Assembly (NCBI GenBank): GCA_021157485.1
Contig: JAGGWO010000238.1
Coordinates: 1 to 6,368 of the forward strand
Reading direction: 5' to 3'
Source: Sulfurimonas sp.
GTDB taxonomy: Bacteria > Campylobacterota > Campylobacteria > Campylobacterales > Sulfurimonadaceae
DNA length: 6,368 nt
Both the position numbers and the translations under genes were made by a program. Below the pieces are notes generated by a model, which saw only the letters and a program-made list of their open reading frames with translations, made no database searches and was not told the origin of the DNA. Positions 1-6,368 of the stretch are shown one piece after another (positions within the stretch are counted from its first letter, which is position 1; each line of letters starts with the position of its first letter).

Positions 1-1163
1 ATTTGTGCAAAGCCACTTTTTGATTTTAATTTTGGATTGTTGGATTCTAGCATCTTTTGAAGATTTAATACTTGATTTTGAGCAACATTTATTACAGAAT
101 CTATTGCATGAGGAAATCTAACTTTAATATGTTCAATCTCTTTAGAGTAGTTTTGAAATTTAAAAGAAACGCTTTGGGAATAAACCTCTTTAAACTGCTT
201 AACTTCTTGAAGTTTCTGAGTTAATTTTTTCTCTACTGAATGTTGAGAGTATGAGTTTTTCAGATGAGTAAGTTCCTGATTTTTATTATATACTTTTTGA
301 GAGATAGTCTGAGTTAGCTGTGCAGAAATTGTATCTAGATATTGATACAGTTCATTTGTATCTGGCAGACATATCTGCATTGCAGCACTTGGCGTTGCAG
401 CTCTCATATCCGCTACAAAGTCACTAATTACCCAATCTATTTCATGACCAACAGCAGAAACTATCGGTGTTGCAGCATTAAAAATTGCATCTGCAACTAT
501 CTCTTCATTAAAAGCCCATAAATCCTCTATACTTCCTCCACCACGACCAATAACAATAATGTCATAATTCTTTGTATCACTATAAGTAATTGCATTTGAA
601 ATCTCATACGCTGCGTTTTGTCCTTGAACTAAAACATCATAAATATCAATCTCTAAAACTTTATATCTAGAGTTTGCAACTCTTAACATATCTTGTAGAG
701 CTGCTCCCGTAGCAGAAGTAATAAGTGCAATTCTTTTAGGAAACTTTGGAAGTTGTTTTTTAATTTCAGGATTAAAATAATTTTGCTCTGAGAGTTTCTG
801 CTTGAGTTGCTCATATGCTAAAGCTAAGGCACCCTGCCCTGATGGCTGAACAGTAAAACAGTTCACTTGGTAAGAACCTCTTGGCTTATAAAGAGTCAAA
901 GCACCATCAAGAATAACTTTCATACCCTCTTCAAGACGAAACTTTAATTTTGAAGCATTACCTCTAAACATAACACAGCTAATAGAAGAGCCAGAATCTT
1001 TGAGAGTAAAGTAGATATGACCGGAGTTATGAAATGTTATACGTGAGAGTTCACCTTCAACTAAAACGCGACTAAAGCTCTCTTCGAGTAGACCTTTAAT
1101 CTGCTCATTAAGTGAAGATACACTTAGTGTATTTACCCCAAGGGCACTTCCTTCAGGGCGCAA
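1..1163 (-). CDS. xseA: Exodeoxyribonuclease VII large subunit (3' end cut by window edge)
   Basis: This gene encodes the catalytic large subunit of exonuclease VII, a cytoplasmic single-strand-specific nuclease that works with several XseB small subunits in DNA repair. I translated the open frame running off the left edge: 387 codons are visible. Full-length members have roughly 400-450 residues, so only a short C-terminal piece is missing. From the TTG at 1163, an N-terminal OB-fold (about 13-108) contains VEGELSR and HIYFTLKD. The catalytic core follows, with TSATGAALQD (149-158), GRGGGSIEDLW (206-216) and SAVGHEIDWVISDF (236-249). D158, R207, H240 and D243 match the four residues reported as important in the E. 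coli enzyme. From about residue 272 the chain is Q/K/E-rich and probably helical, as expected for the extended arm that binds XseB. xseB is not in the window. The start is uncertain: homologs as I recall them begin at about MNxLSVSSL, but here that codon is GTA. TTG at 1163 is the only usual start codon between the in-frame upstream stop and the OB-fold. It lies 5 nt after the ubiE stop and has no clear Shine-Dalgarno sequence. Confidence 0.95.
   Translation of the reverse strand, partial: MRPEGSALGVNTLSVSSLNEQIKGLLEESFSRVLVEGELSRITFHNSGHIYFTLKDSGSSISCVMFRGNASKLKFRLEEGMKVILDGALTLYKPRGSYQVNCFTVQPSGQGALALAYEQLKQKLSEQNYFNPEIKKQLPKFPKRIALITSATGAALQDMLRVANSRYKVLEIDIYDVLVQGQNAAYEISNAITYSDTKNYDIIVIGRGGGSIEDLWAFNEEIVADAIFNAATPIVSAVGHEIDWVISDFVADMRAATPSAAMQICLPDTNELYQYLDTISAQLTQTISQKVYNKNQELTHLKNSYSQHSVEKKLTQKLQEVKQFKEVYSQSVSFKFQNYSKEIEHIKVRFPHAIDSVINVAQNQVLNLQKMLESNNPKLKSKSGFAQ
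1136..1161. other. GC-rich patch with weak hairpin potential at the ubiE-xseA junction
   Basis: These 26 bases are 18/26 G or C, while the 19 bases beside them (1162-1180) have only 3 G or C. AAGG (1140-1143) can pair with CCTT (1150-1153) around a 6-nt loop. CCC (1137-1139) can pair with GGG (1156-1158) beyond a 2-nt bulge. The patch lies in the first codons of the extended xseA frame and encodes RPEGSALG. It could be a small inserted or dispersed element, a weak structure tuning xseA translation, or chance. There is no T-run after the hairpin in the direction of transcription, so it is not an intrinsic terminator. Confidence 0.3.
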
Positions 1164-1168
1164 ATTTT

Positions 1169-1903
1169 TTACTTTTTACGAGCTATTAAAAGAGTAGAAA
1201 TATCCATAGAAAAGCTTTTAGTATAAAGCATTTCAAAACCTGCAGCTTCAAGTTCATTTTGCATATTTTCTACTGTTGAGAAGTCTTCTATAGAGTTTGG
1301 TAAGTACTCATAAGCTTCTAAGTTTTTAGAGATAAAACCACCAACTTTTGGAAGTATTTTATTTGTGTAAAAATTCATTACTTTTCCAAGAAATGAAGGA
1401 TTTTCATTTTTCATAAACTCTAGGATAACTACAAGTCCATCTTTTTTAAGAACACGATTGAACTCATCTAAAGCTTGTGTACGTTCAACAACATTACGAA
1501 TTCCATAAGTAATACTAAGTATATCACTACTTGCATCTTCTAGTGGAATCTCTGTCGCTTTTGAGATATGATAATTAAATTTAGGATACTTCACACGTGC
1601 AACATCAACCATTCCAACTGATGGATCAACACCTACAATCTCACCAATTGCGATACCACTAACTTCTGCTCTACTTCTCCAAAAATCCATCATATCACCA
1701 GTTCCACATGCTATATCAACGATTCTATCTAAAGAATCTTTAGCACTGTACTTGTAAGATAAGTCACAAGCTTTACGTCTCCAACTCTTATCAATACCCA
1801 TACTCATAACACGATTTGCTGTGTCATATGTTGGTGCAATATCATCAAACATTGATACAATTTTTTCTTGCTTTTGTGCGTTTTGTTTACCGTGACTACT
1901 CAT
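1169..1903 (-). CDS. ubiE: Demethylmenaquinone methyltransferase, UbiE/MenG family
   Basis: This 244-residue class I SAM-dependent methyltransferase should carry out the last step of menaquinone synthesis, the C-methylation of demethylmenaquinone. MenG is the better functional name if the host uses menaquinone alone, as Campylobacterota generally do. The N-terminal family block MFDDIAPTYDTANRVMSMG spans 18-36. The SAM-binding motif I is VDIACGTGD (62-70), followed by the acidic strand-2 motif VDPSVGM (92-98). The family signatures YGIRNV (133-138), VILEF (159-163) and YEYLPNSIEDF (198-208) separate it from generic methyltransferases. The length is normal. The ATG at 1903 is supported by AAAGGA five bases upstream and by the usual N-terminus. 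The start overlaps the end of ribD by 8 nt, implying coupled translation. None of the other menaquinone genes is in the window, so whether the futalosine route supplies its substrate is inferred only from the likely taxon. Confidence 0.96.
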   Translation of the reverse strand: MSSHGKQNAQKQEKIVSMFDDIAPTYDTANRVMSMGIDKSWRRKACDLSYKYSAKDSLDRIVDIACGTGDMMDFWRSRAEVSGIAIGEIVGVDPSVGMVDVARVKYPKFNYHISKATEIPLEDASSDILSITYGIRNVVERTQALDEFNRVLKKDGLVVILEFMKNENPSFLGKVMNFYTNKILPKVGGFISKNLEAYEYLPNSIEDFSTVENMQNELEAAGFEMLYTKSFSMDISTLLIARKK

Positions 1904-2915
1904 TAATATCCTTTCTTTTCATCCACATAATTATATCTTGTGTCTCTTTTTCTATATTTAAAATTTCTAAATTATCATTTAAGTTTTTAAATCCATTTTT
2001 ACCGCCAAAAGTTGGTGCTATGTAACATAGGTAATAATCAACTATATCACGAGTTAATTCAAACATTTTTGAACTCCCTTCAATCATAATATTTTTGTAA
2101 TTATCTAATTTTGAAAAGTTATCTTCTATAAAAACCTCTCTTCCTTCAATATTAAAAAGAGGAATAGTTTTATCAAAATCTTTCTGCTGAGAGATTATTA
2201 AGATATCTGGTGCTTTTCCATTCACAAGTCTTGCATCTAATGTTGGTCTATCTACCCTAACTGTGTTTCCACCAATTACAAGCAGATCGCATACATCTCT
2301 CATAGCGTGAACATTCTCACGTGATTCTTTTGAACTTATAATACCATCATCAGTGGTTGCGTTTAATCTCTGTGCCCATTTAAAAAACACAAACTTATCT
2401 TGTTGCCAAAGATTAAATGGCTTTAACAGAGCATCACACTCATCTTTTAAAAGCTCACTGTAAACAAGACAATCATTCATATTTAAAATCATACTACCAG
2501 CTTTAGCTTTTGGATTTGTATCATTACTTCCAACATATACTTCTTTAATACCCAAATCACTGATAAGTCTTGCACAAGATGGAGTTTTACCAAAATGTGA
2601 ACATGGTTCAAGAGTTGTGTAAAGAGTTACATTTGTAAAGATATTATTGTGATTACTCTGTAGGTGTGTATGGATATCTGCTGAATCTTCTAAGGCTAAG
2701 ATATAAGCATCATTCGTTAGTCTGTAGTAAGCAGCTTTAAGTGCGTTTACTTCAGCATGAGGTCCGCCAGCTTTGTGATGAGCCCCAATTGCTAAAATTT
2801 CGCCATTTTCACCAACAACTACACAACCAACTGCAGGATTTGGATACGTTAGACCCTGATATTTCCAAGCCTCTTTAAGAGCGAGGCTCATAAAGAAGTT
2901 GTTATCGATTACCAT
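1896..2915 (-). CDS. ribD: Bifunctional riboflavin biosynthesis protein RibD (deaminase/reductase)
   Basis: RibD catalyses two consecutive steps of riboflavin synthesis: deamination of the pyrimidine intermediate derived from GTP, then NADPH-dependent reduction of its ribosyl side chain. The N-terminal deaminase domain (about 1-150) has PNPAVG (25-30), the catalytic HAE (53-55) and the second zinc motif EPCSHFGKTPSC (103-114). Zinc ligands are H53, C105 and C114, and the general acid/base is E55. The C-terminal reductase domain (about 174-335) has FVFFKWAQRL (175-184), GGNTVRVDRPTLDAR (215-229) and a late IEGSSKMF plus YIAPTFGG. The 339-residue length is close to usual for the fused enzyme. 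Two oddities appear. The stretch between HAE and EPC is about 27 residues longer than in E. coli or B. subtilis RibD. The usual SLDG of the reductase domain reads RLNA. Both may be lineage traits. The ATG at 2915 has only a weak AAAGAA upstream. The gene starts 9 nt after rimP and ends inside ubiE. No FMN riboswitch fits in the 9-nt gap. Confidence 0.95.
   Translation of the reverse strand: MVIDNNFFMSLALKEAWKYQGLTYPNPAVGCVVVGENGEILAIGAHHKAGGPHAEVNALKAAYYRLTNDAYILALEDSADIHTHLQSNHNNIFTNVTLYTTLEPCSHFGKTPSCARLISDLGIKEVYVGSNDTNPKAKAGSMILNMNDCLVYSELLKDECDALLKPFNLWQQDKFVFFKWAQRLNATTDDGIISSKESRENVHAMRDVCDLLVIGGNTVRVDRPTLDARLVNGKAPDILIISQQKDFDKTIPLFNIEGREVFIEDNFSKLDNYKNIMIEGSSKMFELTRDIVDYYLCYIAPTFGGKNGFKNLNDNLEILNIEKETQDIIMWMKRKDINE
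1909..1914 (-). promoter_or_regulatory. Ribosome binding site of ubiE
   Basis: AAAGGA on the minus strand lies 5 nt before the ubiE ATG and inside the last codons of ribD. It is one of the two best Shine-Dalgarno matches in the window. It supports the chosen start and suggests ubiE can recruit ribosomes independently, in addition to any coupling with ribD. Confidence 0.75.
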
Positions 2916-2924
2916 TGCTATTCT

Positions 2925-3374
2925 TTACCATTCGAAGTAAGTTTTAGCTTTTTCTATATCATTAAATTCTATTTCTATAGTTTCATCTTCTGTCTCAACA
3001 AAAATTTTAGAGCCTTCAACTTTAGCTAAAGTACCTCTTATTTTATTTTTATTTATACCCAGTAAAGAAACTTTATCACCAATGGATTTTTTAAAGTGTC
3101 CTATGTTTGATAGTTTTCTCTCAATACCAGCAGTTCCAACTTCAAGTCTATAATCACCTGAAACGGGAGGGGTAACATCTAAAAGTGGAGAGATAAGATG
3201 AGTAAGCTCAACACATTTATCAAGAGAAACGCCACTGCGTTTACCATCAATAACTTCAGTAGACATTACACTTACACGGTATATAGTCTCATCATTTTCA
3301 TTAACAATAACAGTGTCATATAACTCTAAATCAACTGATTTAACAAGTGAATTAATATCGCTCTCAAGACTCAT
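2925..3374 (-). CDS. rimP: Ribosome maturation factor RimP
   Basis: RimP binds the free 30S subunit and promotes its late assembly. The 149-residue length is typical. The N-terminal alpha/beta domain (about 1-80) carries the family pattern GVSLDKCVELTHLISPLLD (48-66), followed by YRLEVGTAGIERKL (75-88), the counterpart of the YxLEVSSPGLxRxL motif. The C-terminal part (about 95-149) is the small beta-barrel (SH3-like) domain, beginning at GDKVSLLG and ending ETIEIEFNDIEKAKTYFEW. The ATG at 3374 is supported by AAAGGA eight bases upstream. The start lies 11 nt inside rbfA in a different frame, so translation is probably coupled. In many bacteria rimP leads a rimP-nusA-infB-rbfA operon; here it follows rbfA and nusA is absent. 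Confidence 0.94.
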   Translation of the reverse strand: MSLESDINSLVKSVDLELYDTVIVNENDETIYRVSVMSTEVIDGKRSGVSLDKCVELTHLISPLLDVTPPVSGDYRLEVGTAGIERKLSNIGHFKKSIGDKVSLLGINKNKIRGTLAKVEGSKIFVETEDETIEIEFNDIEKAKTYFEW

Positions 3375-3729
3375 CTGGAGTATCCTTTGCTATTTTTTTA
3401 AATAAATCTTCTAAATTTTGCGTTTTAGCCAGTTGTTCATCAAACTCAAATGTAAATTTTGGACAACGGTACCAACCTTGGTCTTTCAGGCAGTATGTTT
3501 CAACAATTGGACGAGCTTTTCGTAACAACTTTAGATAGTCACGTTTTTCTTGCTCAGAATATTCATTTGGATTTATATAAACTTTCGCGTCACTTTTACC
3601 ACGAGAACATACAACTTCAATGATATTTAAATCATGAAGTCTTTTGTCATTCATCGCACCAAGTGCTTGAGGGATTAACTCTAAAAGAACTGATTCAGTC
3701 CTTTTAAGTTTTATTTGAGCTTCTGTCAT
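3364..3729 (-). CDS. rbfA: 30S ribosome-binding factor RbfA
   Basis: RbfA is a small KH-fold protein that binds the 30S subunit near the 5' helix of 16S rRNA. It is needed for 16S rRNA maturation and for growth in the cold in E. coli. The 121-residue length fits the family. Recognisable blocks are IKLKRTESVLLELIPQAL near the N-terminus (6-23), then the strand segment LNIIEVVCSRGKSDAKVYI, matching the family pattern ItxVexSxDlxxAkVyv, and a C-terminal CPKFTFEFDEQ with LEDLFKKI, matching PxLxFxxDxS and LLxxI. Overall similarity is weaker than for the neighbouring genes, but position directly after infB and before rimP supports the call. The ATG at 3729 is 5 nt after the infB stop. Its upstream sequence has only a loosely placed GAG, so expression probably depends on coupling to infB. 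Confidence 0.92.
   Translation of the reverse strand: MTEAQIKLKRTESVLLELIPQALGAMNDKRLHDLNIIEVVCSRGKSDAKVYINPNEYSEQEKRDYLKLLRKARPIVETYCLKDQGWYRCPKFTFEFDEQLAKTQNLEDLFKKIAKDTPDES
3383..3388 (-). promoter_or_regulatory. Ribosome binding site of rimP
   Basis: AAAGGA on the minus strand ends 8 nt before the rimP ATG. It lies within the 3' coding sequence of rbfA, so ribosomes finishing rbfA pass over it before reaching the overlapping rimP start. It supports the start choice. Confidence 0.7.
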
Positions 3730-3734
3730 AAAGA

Positions 3735-6365
3735 TTATAACTCTACTTTCTGCTCAACTTTTCTGAATGTTTCAAGAACGTCACCAGGTACAACATCTTC
3801 GTATCCACTGATAACAACACCACACTCATAACCGTTACCAATCTCTTCAACATCATCTTTGAAACGTTTAAGTGAAGTAAGTTCACCTTCATAATGTACA
3901 ACACCATCACGGATAACACGAACCATTCCACCACGAATAAGACGTCCATCAACAACAACAGATCCGGCAACAACACCTTTAGGAATTTTAAACACTTCTC
4001 TAACTTCTGCTTGACCAGTATTTTCTTCAGTATATTTTGGAGCCATCATACCAGTAAGCATTCCAGTAATATCATCAATTAGTTGGTAGATAATTGAGTA
4101 AGTTTTAATCTCAACACTTTTTTGTTTAGCAGATGCTTTAACAGCACCAGTTGGACGAACATTAAATCCAAGAAGAACACAGTTTTCAGAGTTGTTTACA
4201 AGCTCAACATCATTTTCTGTAATTCCACCAACACCACTTGAGATGATGTTAACTTTAACTTCATCATTTCTAAGAGCAAGAATTGATGATTTAATAGCTT
4301 CAAGAGTACCATGAACATCTGTTTTAAGTACAACTTTAAGAGATTTTAGTTTACCCTCTGCAATCATAGCTGTCATATCTTCTAATGAAGATTTAGTCGA
4401 GATTGAAAGTTCTTTATGTCTATCATATTCATGACGTTTAAGAGCATATGCTTTTGCCTCTTTCTCATCTTCCATAACTGTCATAACTTCACCAGAAGCT
4501 GGAACTTCGTTCAGACCAGCGATTACTGCTGTATGAGATGGTAAAAGAGTTTTTATTTGTTTGTTATGCTCATCAAGCATAGCTTTAACACGACCATAAG
4601 CCGCACCACAAACTACATAATCTCCAACTTTAAGAGTACCATTTTGTACAATTACTGTAGCAACTGGACCACGACCTTTCTCTAAAGAAGACTCGATAAC
4701 AGCTGCTTTAGCAAGTGCATTTTCATTTGCCTTAAGTTCTAATATTTCAGCAGTAGTAAGAATCTCTTCAAGTAAATCCTCAATACCCATATTTGATTTT
4801 GCAGAAACAGGCACAAACGGTATATCTCCACCCCAATCAACTGGGTTAATACCATGTTCTGCCATTTGACCTTTAACCATATCTGGTTGTGCAGTCTCTT
4901 TATCCATTTTGTTCAGTGCTACGATAATTGGAGCACCTGACTCTTGAGCTAGTTTGATAACTTCAAGAGTTTGAGGTTTAACACCATCATCTGCCGCAAC
5001 AACAATAACAATGATATCTGTAATCTCTGTACCTTTTTGACGCATATGACTAAACGCAGCGTGACCTGGTGTATCGATAAAAGTAATTGCTTTACCTTTT
5101 TGCTCAATTGTATAAGCACCAATATGCTGTGTGATTCCACCAGCTTCACCCTCAGTTACTTTAGCCTCTCGGATTGCATCAAGAAGTGAAGTTTTACCAT
5201 GATCAACGTGACCCATGATAGTAATAATAGGAGCTCTTTCAGTAGCATCCGGATCTTCTTCAATATCTTCAACTTTCTGAGTAAACTCATCTTTAGGATC
5301 GATAATTGTAACTTCAACTTCAAACTCTTCAGAAAGAATCTCTATCTCATCATTTCCAAGGAAATCATTTTTTGTCATCATCATACCAAGATCAAATAGA
5401 ACTTTTATGATGTCAGAAATTGGACGATTTAGTGCCTCTGCAAACTCATAAACACGAATATCTTCAGGAATCTCAACGTGAGTTATAATCTCATCTTCGT
5501 GACTTGCTTTTGCATACTTTTTACGCTTATCTTTACGAACTTTTCTACCACGTGGTGCTTGTTTTTTATTAGCATTTCTACCAGCTGGTTTAGGTGGACG
5601 CGGCTTTCTTGCTTGCTCAGGAGGAAGAGGAGCTCTCTCTGTTGAGTTTAAATCAAGAAGAGTTACTTGGTCATCCATATCCATAGACACATCACTCATA
5701 GCACCACCAAAGATATCCATTCGTCTACCCTGGTCTTGCTTACTTGCACTACGTGAACCCTGTTTAGATTTTTTCTTTTGAGCAAGCTCTTCTAAAACTT
5801 CTGCACTCATTTTTCCATACGAAGATACAGATGCTTGCTTAGTTGGTAAGTTATAATTCTCTTCAACTTTAGGCTTTCTCTTTTTAACAATTTTAAGACC
5901 ACTTCTTTTAATAGCTGGTCTTATAGCAGGCGAAACGACTTTTAAAGTAGATTTAGACGCTGGCTTTACAGTTTCTTCTTTTGCAACTTCTTTAGGTGTT
6001 TCTTCTTTCGTAGCTTCCTCTTTCGCAGGTTCACCTTTTGAAGTACTAGAAGGAGTCTCTTCTTTAGCAACTTCTTTAGGAACAGCAACTTCAACTTCAG
6101 GAGTCTCTTTAGCTATCTCTTCTTTAGGAGCTTCTTCTTGGGGAGTATCATCTTTAGCTTTCACAGTTTTAGATTTTGGCGGAGTAGCTACTTTTTCCTC
6201 TTCACCATTCATAATATAGTTTGCAATTTCTTCTGCTTGTTCCATACTAACTTTGCTCAGTGCTGCTTTTACTTCTATACCCATACTCTTAGCTTTTTCT
6301 AAGACATCTTTAGAAGCAATTCCTAGCTCGTCTGCAATTTCTTTAACGCTAACTTTATCTGTCAT
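3735..6365 (-). CDS. infB: Translation initiation factor IF-2
   Basis: IF-2 is the GTPase that places fMet-tRNA on the 30S subunit and promotes joining of the 50S subunit. The gene is complete at 876 residues, in the long-form size range. Residues 1-55 are the first IF2 N-terminal module ([29 protein letters not shown]). Residues 56-140 are a low-complexity Lys/Glu/Pro/Thr linker, followed by basic stretches (152-166 and 272-286). A second N-terminal module is at about 296-352. The G domain shows all motifs: P-loop GHVDHGKT (385-392), switch GGITQHIG (409-416) with T412, DTPGH (431-435), NKMD (485-488) and SAK (521-523). Domains 2, 3 and the fMet-tRNA-binding C-terminal domain follow, with [12 protein letters not shown] (680-691), [12 protein letters not shown] (709-720) and a late GxECG-type motif GYECGV (845-850). 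The ATG at 6365 gives the standard N-terminus, [11 protein letters not shown]. Only 3 nt precede it, so promoter and ribosome binding site cannot be judged. rbfA follows after 5 nt. Confidence 0.98.
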   Translation of the reverse strand: MTDKVSVKEIADELGIASKDVLEKAKSMGIEVKAALSKVSMEQAEEIANYIMNGEEEKVATPPKSKTVKAKDDTPQEEAPKEEIAKETPEVEVAVPKEVAKEETPSSTSKGEPAKEEATKEETPKEVAKEETVKPASKSTLKVVSPAIRPAIKRSGLKIVKKRKPKVEENYNLPTKQASVSSYGKMSAEVLEELAQKKKSKQGSRSASKQDQGRRMDIFGGAMSDVSMDMDDQVTLLDLNSTERAPLPPEQARKPRPPKPAGRNANKKQAPRGRKVRKDKRKKYAKASHEDEIITHVEIPEDIRVYEFAEALNRPISDIIKVLFDLGMMMTKNDFLGNDEIEILSEEFEVEVTIIDPKDEFTQKVEDIEEDPDATERAPIITIMGHVDHGKTSLLDAIREAKVTEGEAGGITQHIGAYTIEQKGKAITFIDTPGHAAFSHMRQKGTEITDIIVIVVAADDGVKPQTLEVIKLAQESGAPIIVALNKMDKETAQPDMVKGQMAEHGINPVDWGGDIPFVPVSAKSNMGIEDLLEEILTTAEILELKANENALAKAAVIESSLEKGRGPVATVIVQNGTLKVGDYVVCGAAYGRVKAMLDEHNKQIKTLLPSHTAVIAGLNEVPASGEVMTVMEDEKEAKAYALKRHEYDRHKELSISTKSSLEDMTAMIAEGKLKSLKVVLKTDVHGTLEAIKSSILALRNDEVKVNIISSGVGGITENDVELVNNSENCVLLGFNVRPTGAVKASAKQKSVEIKTYSIIYQLIDDITGMLTGMMAPKYTEENTGQAEVREVFKIPKGVVAGSVVVDGRLIRGGMVRVIRDGVVHYEGELTSLKRFKDDVEEIGNGYECGVVISGYEDVVPGDVLETFRKVEQKVEL
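5970..5996 (-). repeat. Direct repeat in infB linker, copy A
   Basis: This 27-bp unit encodes PKEVAKEET (IF-2 residues 124-132). It matches the copy at 6054-6080 at 25 of 27 bases, with identical amino acids and the same reading frame; the copies are 84 bp apart. It lies in the disordered Lys/Glu-rich linker between the two N-terminal modules. The likely origin is in-frame tandem duplication or slippage. Confidence 0.7.
6054..6080 (-). repeat. Direct repeat in infB linker, copy B
   Basis: This is the second 27-bp unit, encoding the same PKEVAKEET (IF-2 residues 96-104). The two base differences from copy A are synonymous. Shorter related units such as [10 protein letters not shown] lie between the copies, so the whole 56-140 linker looks like a decayed repeat tract. 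Confidence 0.7.
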
Positions 6366-6368
6366 CAG

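Noticed and set aside
1136..1180. GC-rich hairpin plus T/A-run at the ubiE-xseA junction, as a possible intrinsic terminator
   Set aside because: In the direction of transcription the A-rich run comes before the hairpin and no U-run follows it. The stem is only 4 bp plus 3 bp with a bulge, and the xseA coding sequence continues straight through.
1816..2025. Plus-strand open frame of 69 codons across the ribD-ubiE junction
   Set aside because: It is antisense to two well-conserved genes, has a low-complexity Phe/Ile/Ser-rich translation, and has no sign of being a separate gene.
3734..3739. A perfect TATAAT (minus strand) at the infB-rbfA junction, resembling a -10 promoter box
   Set aside because: It overlaps the infB stop codon and lies only 4 nt before the rbfA ATG. 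Transcription would start at or within the start codon, and no convincing -35 or T-rich upstream pattern is present. Chance in AT-rich DNA is more likely.
3743..3976. Minus-strand out-of-frame open reading frame of 77 codons inside the infB 3' end
   Set aside because: It lies wholly inside infB in another frame, is Leu/Val-rich from the frame shift, and has no recognisable domain.
4949..5399. Further open frames on both strands inside the IF-2 G-domain region
   Set aside because: All are shadows of infB. The real frame carries every GTPase motif, and the shadow translations are Asn/Thr/Ile- or Leu-rich with no family resemblance.
5690..5830. Internal start sites that could make a short IF-2 isoform (Met at residues 186, 216 and 223), as known in E. 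coli
   Set aside because: None is preceded by a well-spaced Shine-Dalgarno sequence. The sequence alone gives no support for a second isoform.

Overview
The window is a compact run of six housekeeping genes, all on the minus strand. Read in the direction of transcription (high to low coordinates) they are infB (translation initiation factor IF-2), rbfA and rimP (30S subunit maturation), ribD (riboflavin biosynthesis), ubiE/menG (quinone methyltransferase) and xseA (exonuclease VII large subunit, running off the left edge). No RNA gene, mobile element, CRISPR array, convincing promoter or terminator was found. There is no gene-free stretch over 300 bases; the largest gap between genes is 9 nt.

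The DNA is AT-rich and the proteins resemble those of Campylobacterota (formerly Epsilonproteobacteria), most likely a Sulfurimonas-like sulfur oxidiser. This rests on remembered family resemblance, mainly XseA, RibD and the infB-rbfA-rimP order without nusA, and not on a search. The genus is tentative; the class-level placement is firmer.

Layout: infB occupies 3735-6365 and is complete, but only 3 nt of upstream sequence are present, so its promoter and ribosome binding site are outside the window. rbfA (3364-3729) starts 5 nt after infB. rimP (2925-3374) overlaps rbfA by 11 nt. ribD (1896-2915) starts 9 nt after rimP. ubiE/menG (1169-1903) overlaps ribD by 8 nt. xseA (1-1163) appears to start 5 nt after the ubiE stop, at a TTG codon. 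Such spacing indicates one polycistronic mRNA with translational coupling. The first three genes serve 30S assembly and translation initiation. The next two serve cofactor and quinone synthesis, and the last serves DNA repair, so the second half shares growth-linked expression and not one pathway.

This is an ordinary core-genome region and I see no undescribed system in it. The point most worth a second look is the ubiE-xseA junction. There the expected xseA start position reads GTA, the only usable upstream start is TTG, and a 26-nt GC-rich patch with weak hairpin potential sits in an otherwise AT-rich region. Smaller points are a long insertion and altered motif in RibD, and a 27-bp near-perfect direct repeat in the IF-2 linker.
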